NCBI RefSeq assembly: GCF_000442645.1
Contig: NC_021915.1
Location: forward strand, 1,240,001-1,304,000
Length of the DNA: 64,000 bases
Direction of reading: 5' to 3'
Source of the DNA: Corynebacterium maris DSM 45190
GTDB taxonomy: Bacteria > Actinomycetota > Actinomycetes > Mycobacteriales > Mycobacteriaceae
Position numbers and translations under genes: made by a program. Below, one piece after another: positions 59,727-64,000 of the stretch (the first letter of the stretch is position 1; the number at the start of each line of letters is the position of its first letter). The notes under the pieces were generated by a model, which worked only from the letters and a program-made list of their open reading frames with translations, was not told the DNA's origin and made no database searches.

Positions 59727-59771
59727 GGAAGTGCCTGCCCGCCTCTCGCCCCTCGGGGCGGCACTCGCTGC

Positions 59772-59777
59772 TAGGAT
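59772..59777 (+). promoter_or_regulatory. Probable leuB -10 element
   Basis: TAGGAT lies 38 nt before the leuB ATG, with an AAAGGA ribosome site in between. A CGCCCC-TC-GGGGCG palindrome (59747-59760) lies just upstream and could be an operator. Confidence 0.5.
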
Positions 59778-59815
59778 GAGTCCAACCCAGTAGGTGAGAA
59801 AGGATATCCCACACC

Positions 59816-60835
59816 ATGAAACTTGCAGTTATCGGTGGAGACGGCATCGGCCCCGAGGTCACAGCGGAAGCACTCAAGGTCCTGCGCGCCGTGCGCGACG
59901 ACGTCGAGGAGACCCAGTTTGACCTCGGCGCGGAACGCTACCTGAAGACCGACGACGTCCTCACCGACGAAGACCTGGCCGCACTGCGGGGCCACGACGC
60001 GATCCTGCTCGGCGCGATCGGTGCCCCGGGCAAGGTCGCCCCCGGCCTGCTGGAACGCGAGCTGCTGCTGAAGCTGCGTTTCGCCTTGGATCACCACGTC
60101 AACCTGCGTCCGTCCAAGCTCTACCCGTCGTCGACCTCCCCGCTGAGCGAGCCGGGCGAGATCGACTTCGTGGTCGTGCGGGAAGGCACCGAGGGCCTCT
60201 ACGCCGGCAACGGCGGCGTGCTGCGCAAGAACACCCCGCACGAGGTCGCCTCCGAGGTCTCCCAGAACACCCGCTTCGGCGCGGAGCGCGTCGTGCGCGA
60301 CGCCTTCGAGCGCGCCATGGGCCGCCGCAAGCACCTGACCCTGGTGCACAAGAAGAACGTCCTGGTCAACGCCGGCGACCTGTGGCAGCGCACCGTCGAC
60401 GAGGTCGCCGCCGAGTACCCGGAGGTCACCGTCGACTACCACCACATCGACGCCGCGACCATCTACATGGTCACCGACCCGTCGCGTTACGACGTCATCG
60501 TCACCGACAACCTCTTCGGCGACATCCTCACTGACCTGGCCGGCGCGGTCACCGGCGGCATCGGCCTGGCGTCTTCCGGCAACATCGACGCCACCAAGAC
60601 CAACCCGTCGATGTTCGAGCCGGTGCACGGCTCCGCCCCGGACATCGCGGGCCAGGGCATCGCTGACCCGCGCGCCACGATCCTGTCGCTCGCGCTGATG
60701 CTGCGCCACCTGGACGACGAGGACAACGCCCGCCGCATCGAGGACGCCGTCGCGGCCGACGTCACCGAGCACTCGGGCGACGACGTCAAGACCACCGAGG
60801 TCGGCGACCGCATCGCGGCAGCCCTGCGGGGTTAA
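59816..60835 (+). CDS. leuB: 3-isopropylmalate dehydrogenase
   Basis: A 339-residue enzyme oxidising 3-isopropylmalate in leucine synthesis. It has the N-terminal GGDGIGPEV, the substrate arginines in LKLRFALDHHVNLRP, VREGTEGLY, KKNVL, the metal aspartates in DNLFGDILTDL and the NAD loop EPVHGSAPDIAGQGIADP. It is complete. It is monocistronic by spacing, with its own promoter. Confidence 0.97.
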   Translation: MKLAVIGGDGIGPEVTAEALKVLRAVRDDVEETQFDLGAERYLKTDDVLTDEDLAALRGHDAILLGAIGAPGKVAPGLLERELLLKLRFALDHHVNLRPSKLYPSSTSPLSEPGEIDFVVVREGTEGLYAGNGGVLRKNTPHEVASEVSQNTRFGAERVVRDAFERAMGRRKHLTLVHKKNVLVNAGDLWQRTVDEVAAEYPEVTVDYHHIDAATIYMVTDPSRYDVIVTDNLFGDILTDLAGAVTGGIGLASSGNIDATKTNPSMFEPVHGSAPDIAGQGIADPRATILSLALMLRHLDDEDNARRIEDAVAADVTEHSGDDVKTTEVGDRIAAALRG

Positions 60836-61141
60836 AACCGGCGGCTTTAAGTTTTTGTCGATCGCCGACGCCCGACCGTCGGCACGTAGCTGCCTCGGGC
60901 CGGAACGACGTGCGTTCCGGTCTCGGCTGATTACGCACGAGCAACGCTCAGTGTCGCGTTCCTGGGTGAGGGGATAAAGGCTCACCCCCGCGCCTGTCGA
61001 AGCCGGGTGCCACCCGAGTTTTGAGTACTCTGTGCTGACAGTGGCTTTTTCCTTGAGAAAAGGCCGATTTTCCATGGCATGACTGCCGTGAACTGCAGAT
61101 ACATTCCAGCATGATCCGACCCCAGATGGAGGGCAAGAGTT
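60836..61141. other. 306-bp gap after leuB with three hairpins
   Basis: Perfect short hairpins occur at 60864-60883 (GCCGACG/CGTCGGC), 60900-60920 (CCGGAACG/CGTTCCGG) and 60964-60987 (GGGTGAG/CTCACCC). None has a T-run. GGCTTTTTCC/GAAAAGGCC follows near 61045-61070. TACTCT near 61026 is a possible -10 for the lipoprotein gene. A GGAGG ribosome site lies at 61128-61132. No ORF was seen. Confidence 0.55.
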
Positions 61142-62692
61142 CTGTTTACCAGAATCACCGCGGTGACCGCCGCAGTCGCCGTCGGCCTTACGTTGACCGC
61201 GTGTACTGACGCCGCAGAAGAGAATCAGGAAAACACCACCTCCGCCGCCGGGGCAGAAGACCAGGAACACACCCTGGAGACCGACGGCCCCGAGGCCATC
61301 GCAGACTCCGACGGCAGCGGCCTGGAGGTCTCCGCCCGCTTCTTCGAGGAGGCCGACACACTGGTCGTCGCCGACCGTGACTACGCCAACCAGCTCGCCG
61401 CCGCCCAGGCCGCCGTGGAGCGCAGCGCGCCCATGGCGCTGTTCACCGGAGACAACGGCGAAGACGTCGCCGCCGAAGTCGACCGCCTCGGCGCGGGCGA
61501 GGTCCTCACCTTCGGCGACACCGCCGGCCTTGAGCTCCCGGACACGGACATCACCCCGGGCGATGACGCGGGGGCAGAGAACCCGGAGGGAACTGACGCC
61601 GCCGACGCCGCCACCCCGACCCACGCCGAGGTCGTCGAGCAGATCGCCGCGCTGGACGCCACCGGCGAGGACCACCCCGTCTCGCTGCCGCCGATCATGG
61701 TCACTGACGCCTCCTCCCCGGCGTCGGTGGCCACCGCCAAGGCCGCCGGCGGCGAGGTACACCTGCTGTCGCACCCGGATCCGCGGATCACCTCCGAGTC
61801 GATGGAGCTCGTCCAAAACGGCGACACCATCGCGCTCGGCGCCCAGTTCGGCAGCAGCGAAGACTACGCCGAACGCGTCGACCTGGCGGCCAACGGCGAA
61901 TTGCCGGGCGGCGGCGGACTGGTGTTCCCGGGCCGTCGAATGATCGCCTTCTACGGCCACCCCTCCGGCAGCGCCCTCGGCGTCATGGGCGAGCAGCCCC
62001 CGGTTGAAGCCGTTGACCGCGTGGCCGCCCACGTGGAGAACTATCAGCCACTCGACGAGCAGCCCGTCATCCCGGCCTTCGAGATCATCGTCACCGTCGC
62101 CTCCGAGTACCCGGGCGAGGACGGCAACTACTCCAACGAGTTCCCGCAGGAAGACTACGTCGGCTACGTCGACGCCATCACCGAGGCCGGCGGTTACGCC
62201 GTCCTCGACCTGCAGCCGGGCCGCGCGACGTTCCTCGAGCAGGCGAAGCTCTACGAGGACCTGCTCAAGCGCCCGAACGTCGGCCTCGCCGTCGACCCGG
62301 AGTGGAACATCGGTCCGGAGGAGATGCCCATGCAGCGCATCGGCCACGCCGAAGCCTGGGAAATCAACGAGACCGCCGAGTGGCTGGCCGACCTGGTGCA
62401 GGAAAACGACCTTCCGCAGAAGATGTTCATCGTGCACCAGTTCCAGCACCAGATGGTCCGCGACCGCGACCAGCTCGACACCTCGCACCCGGAGCTGGCC
62501 TTCGTGCTGCACGCCGACGGCAACGGCACCCCGGAGCTGAAGTTCGAGACCTGGAACGCCCTGCGCGAAGGCCTCAGCGACGACTGGTTCATGGCGTGGA
62601 AGAACTTCATCGACGAAGACACCCCCACCTTCACGCCGGAGCAGACCTACAACGAGGTCGACCCGCGCCCCTGGTTCGTGTCCTACCAGTAA
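61142..62692 (+). CDS. Secreted lipoprotein with cell-wall-binding-repeat-2-like N-half, probable CTG start
   Basis: About 516 residues. An in-frame stop (61112-61114) and GTG 61163 are the only conventional limits, and no ATG, GTG or TTG lies between them. GGAGG at 61128-61132 is 9 nt before CTG 61142. Starting there gives an N-terminus with Arg4, a hydrophobic core and lipobox LTAC (Cys21). From GTG 61163 the signal would lack its basic region. Residues 60-270 resemble the repeats of the 56.6-kb lipoprotein (VVADRDYANQLAAAQAAV, DRLGAGEVLTFGDT). The C-terminal half (about 300-516) looks like an alpha/beta barrel of unknown function. Confidence 0.72.
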   Translation: MFTRITAVTAAVAVGLTLTACTDAAEENQENTTSAAGAEDQEHTLETDGPEAIADSDGSGLEVSARFFEEADTLVVADRDYANQLAAAQAAVERSAPMALFTGDNGEDVAAEVDRLGAGEVLTFGDTAGLELPDTDITPGDDAGAENPEGTDAADAATPTHAEVVEQIAALDATGEDHPVSLPPIMVTDASSPASVATAKAAGGEVHLLSHPDPRITSESMELVQNGDTIALGAQFGSSEDYAERVDLAANGELPGGGGLVFPGRRMIAFYGHPSGSALGVMGEQPPVEAVDRVAAHVENYQPLDEQPVIPAFEIIVTVASEYPGEDGNYSNEFPQEDYVGYVDAITEAGGYAVLDLQPGRATFLEQAKLYEDLLKRPNVGLAVDPEWNIGPEEMPMQRIGHAEAWEINETAEWLADLVQENDLPQKMFIVHQFQHQMVRDRDQLDTSHPELAFVLHADGNGTPELKFETWNALREGLSDDWFMAWKNFIDEDTPTFTPEQTYNEVDPRPWFVSYQ

Positions 62693-62723
62693 AATCTCCC
62701 TGCGCCCGTGCCCCGGCTTTCGT

Positions 62724-62729
62724 TACGCT
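62724..62729 (+). promoter_or_regulatory. -10 element of the leaderless cNMP/CBS gene
   Basis: TACGCT ends 6 nt before ATG 62736. Confidence 0.55.
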
Positions 62730-62735
62730 GGGGCC

Positions 62736-64000
62736 ATGAGCGTTGAATTGGATGAGGTCCGCGCCTTCATCGCGGCCAGGGAACCCTTCAGCCGGCTGCC
62801 CGACGACGTGCTCGACGGGTTGCCCAAGAAGATGACCATGCGCTACATCCGCCGCGGCGACACAGCGGTCGCCCGCGGATCCCGCAACGACGACCTCCAC
62901 CTCATCCGCTCCGGGGCGGTCGACGTCGTCGGCGCGGACGACCTGCTGCTCGACCGAGTGGAGGCTGGCCGCACCTTCGGCTACTCCACGCTGGTCGGCG
63001 AACCCGAATCGCGCTACGACATCATCGCGGTGGAAGACACTTTGGTGCTGGTGTTGCCGCGGGAAGAATTTCAGCGGTTGACCGAAGATCACCCGGACCT
63101 GGACCGCTTCTATTCCTCGCAGTCGCGGCGCATCGCGCACGCCGCCACCGAATTCAGCGACGACGACACCTCCGCCGTCCTGCGCACCCCGTTGCGCACC
63201 ATAGTCCGGGGCCGCGACGCCATCACCGCACCAGAGGACTCCTCCATCCAGGACGTCGCCGCCCTCATGAAGGACCACGACGTCTCCAGCCTCCTGATCA
63301 CCCGGGAGGGGCGGCTGGTCGGCATCATCACCGACAAAGACCTGCGCTCCCGCGTCGTCGCCCGCCACCACGACGTCGAAGCCCCCGTCAGCACCGTCAT
63401 GACCCCGGACCCGCTCACCGTCAGCCCCGGCCAACTCGTCTTCGAAGCGATGCTGACCATGAGCGAACACGGCATCCACCACCTGCCCGTCGTCGACGAG
63501 ACAAAGGTCCACAGCGTGGTCACCTCCGGCGACGTCTCCCGCCTGCTGCGCACCAACCCGCTGTACCTGACCGCAGACATCGCCCGCCACAGCGTGGCGG
63601 AACTGACCGGTTCCTACCGCCGCGCCGCCGAAACCCTCGTCCGCGTCCTCAGCGGCGGCCGCGGCGCCCAAGAAGCCTCCGGCGTGCTCACCACCGTCGC
63701 CGACGCGCTGGTGCGCCGCCTCGCTGAGCTGGCCCAAGAAAAGCTCGGCCCACCGCCCGTCGACTGGTGCTTCGTCGTCGTCGGCTCCCAAGGCCGCCGG
63801 GAGATGGGGCCCGCCTCAGACCAGGACAACGCCTTAATCCTCGACGACTCCTATCGACCCGACGAACACGGCGACTACTTCGCCGAATTCTCCCGCTTCA
63901 TCTGCGAAGGATTAGACCGGGCCGGACAAGTGCTGTGCCCGGGCGAAATGATGGCGATGACGCCGCAATGGCGCATGACGCGCACGCAATGGCTCGACGC
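62736..64000 (+). CDS. cNMP-binding/CBS/DUF294 nucleotidyltransferase-like regulator, cut by window edge
   Basis: 421 codons are visible, open to the right edge; family members are about 600-620 residues. The order is a cyclic-nucleotide-binding-like domain (about 10-125), two CBS domains (about 155-275, SIQDVAALMKDHDVSSLLI and MSEHGIHHLPVVD), then the DUF294 nucleotidyltransferase domain with GSQGRREMGPASDQDNALI (near 350), which keeps the GS and DxD metal pattern. Ligand and target are unknown. Its homologue is followed by a DnaQ-like exonuclease gene in C. glutamicum (recalled), which would lie beyond the window. Confidence 0.85.
   Translation, partial: MSVELDEVRAFIAAREPFSRLPDDVLDGLPKKMTMRYIRRGDTAVARGSRNDDLHLIRSGAVDVVGADDLLLDRVEAGRTFGYSTLVGEPESRYDIIAVEDTLVLVLPREEFQRLTEDHPDLDRFYSSQSRRIAHAATEFSDDDTSAVLRTPLRTIVRGRDAITAPEDSSIQDVAALMKDHDVSSLLITREGRLVGIITDKDLRSRVVARHHDVEAPVSTVMTPDPLTVSPGQLVFEAMLTMSEHGIHHLPVVDETKVHSVVTSGDVSRLLRTNPLYLTADIARHSVAELTGSYRRAAETLVRVLSGGRGAQEASGVLTTVADALVRRLAELAQEKLGPPPVDWCFVVVGSQGRREMGPASDQDNALILDDSYRPDEHGDYFAEFSRFICEGLDRAGQVLCPGEMMAMTPQWRMTRTQWLD

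Noticed and set aside
59771..62512. A 913-residue minus-strand open frame
   Set aside because: It lies antisense to leuB and the lipoprotein, spans their intergenic gap, and has the Gly/Asp/Val-rich composition of antisense frames in GC-rich DNA.
1..64000. CRISPR arrays, tRNA or rRNA genes, insertion sequences, prophage or replication origin
   Set aside because: No regularly spaced repeats, cloverleaf-like genes, transposase or integrase signatures or DnaA-box clusters were recognised on reading; tRNAscan and ISfinder runs were not possible.

Overview
The window is high-GC actinobacterial DNA from a Corynebacterium or very close relative. Three things support this. The gene order etfB-etfA-cysteine desulfurase ... 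mnmA ... ligA-ACT-gatC-gatA ... SIP ... pfkA ... gatB ... ilvD-PH protein-mscCG-ilvB-ilvN-ilvC ... serA-leuB matches the C. glutamicum chromosome as I remember it. Mycolyltransferases of the antigen-85 type show a mycolate envelope. Many genes have a TANNNT -10 box 6-7 nt before a start codon with no Shine-Dalgarno sequence (leaderless mRNAs), which is typical of corynebacteria. I cannot name the species.

Layout. 1-8.1 kb: a truncated glgE, an ABC ATPase, a NUDIX hydrolase and a methyltransferase, then etfBA behind two McbR-like operators, and a cysteine desulfurase. 8.1-13 kb: a spermidine-synthase-like protein, mnmA, a MetE-like protein without cysteines, a serine hydrolase and a DnaQ-like exonuclease. 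13-16.8 kb: three tandem mycolyltransferases. 16.8-21.6 kb: ligA, an ACT protein, and gatCA ending in a strong terminator. 21.7-32.2 kb is an accessory-looking block. It holds a P-loop protein, an ABC-exporter-like protein whose nucleotide-binding domain has lost Walker A, a siderophore-interacting reductase behind a DtxR box, and six genes for soluble sugar-transfer enzymes, including a WcbI-like protein, transcribed divergently from overlapping promoters. 32.2-45.4 kb: an MFS exporter, pfkA, a GNAT, gatB, a structured leader before a YkvI-type transporter, two aldo/keto reductases with a MarR regulator, a xi-class thiol reductase, a DoxX-like protein and a GT87 enzyme. 45.4-53.7 kb: the branched-chain amino-acid locus (ilvD; ilvBN with attenuator and leader peptide; ilvC) with the mechanosensitive channel MscCG in between. 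53.8-64 kb: a CDF metal exporter, a GmrSD-like (DUF262/DUF1524) protein, two related lipoproteins flanking serA and leuB, and a truncated cNMP/CBS/nucleotidyltransferase regulator.

How the genes work together. GatCA and GatB are split but together form the tRNA amidotransferase. Cysteine desulfurase is a likely sulfur donor for MnmA. IlvBN, IlvC and IlvD, then LeuB, make valine, isoleucine and leucine, and SerA starts serine synthesis. The mycolyltransferases, GT87 enzyme, lipoproteins and GT cluster point to envelope building. No tRNA, rRNA, CRISPR array, insertion sequence or prophage was seen. The most unusual parts are the 21.7-32.2 kb block, the paired McbR-like boxes before etfBA, the structured leader at about 37.2 kb and the lone GmrSD-like gene.
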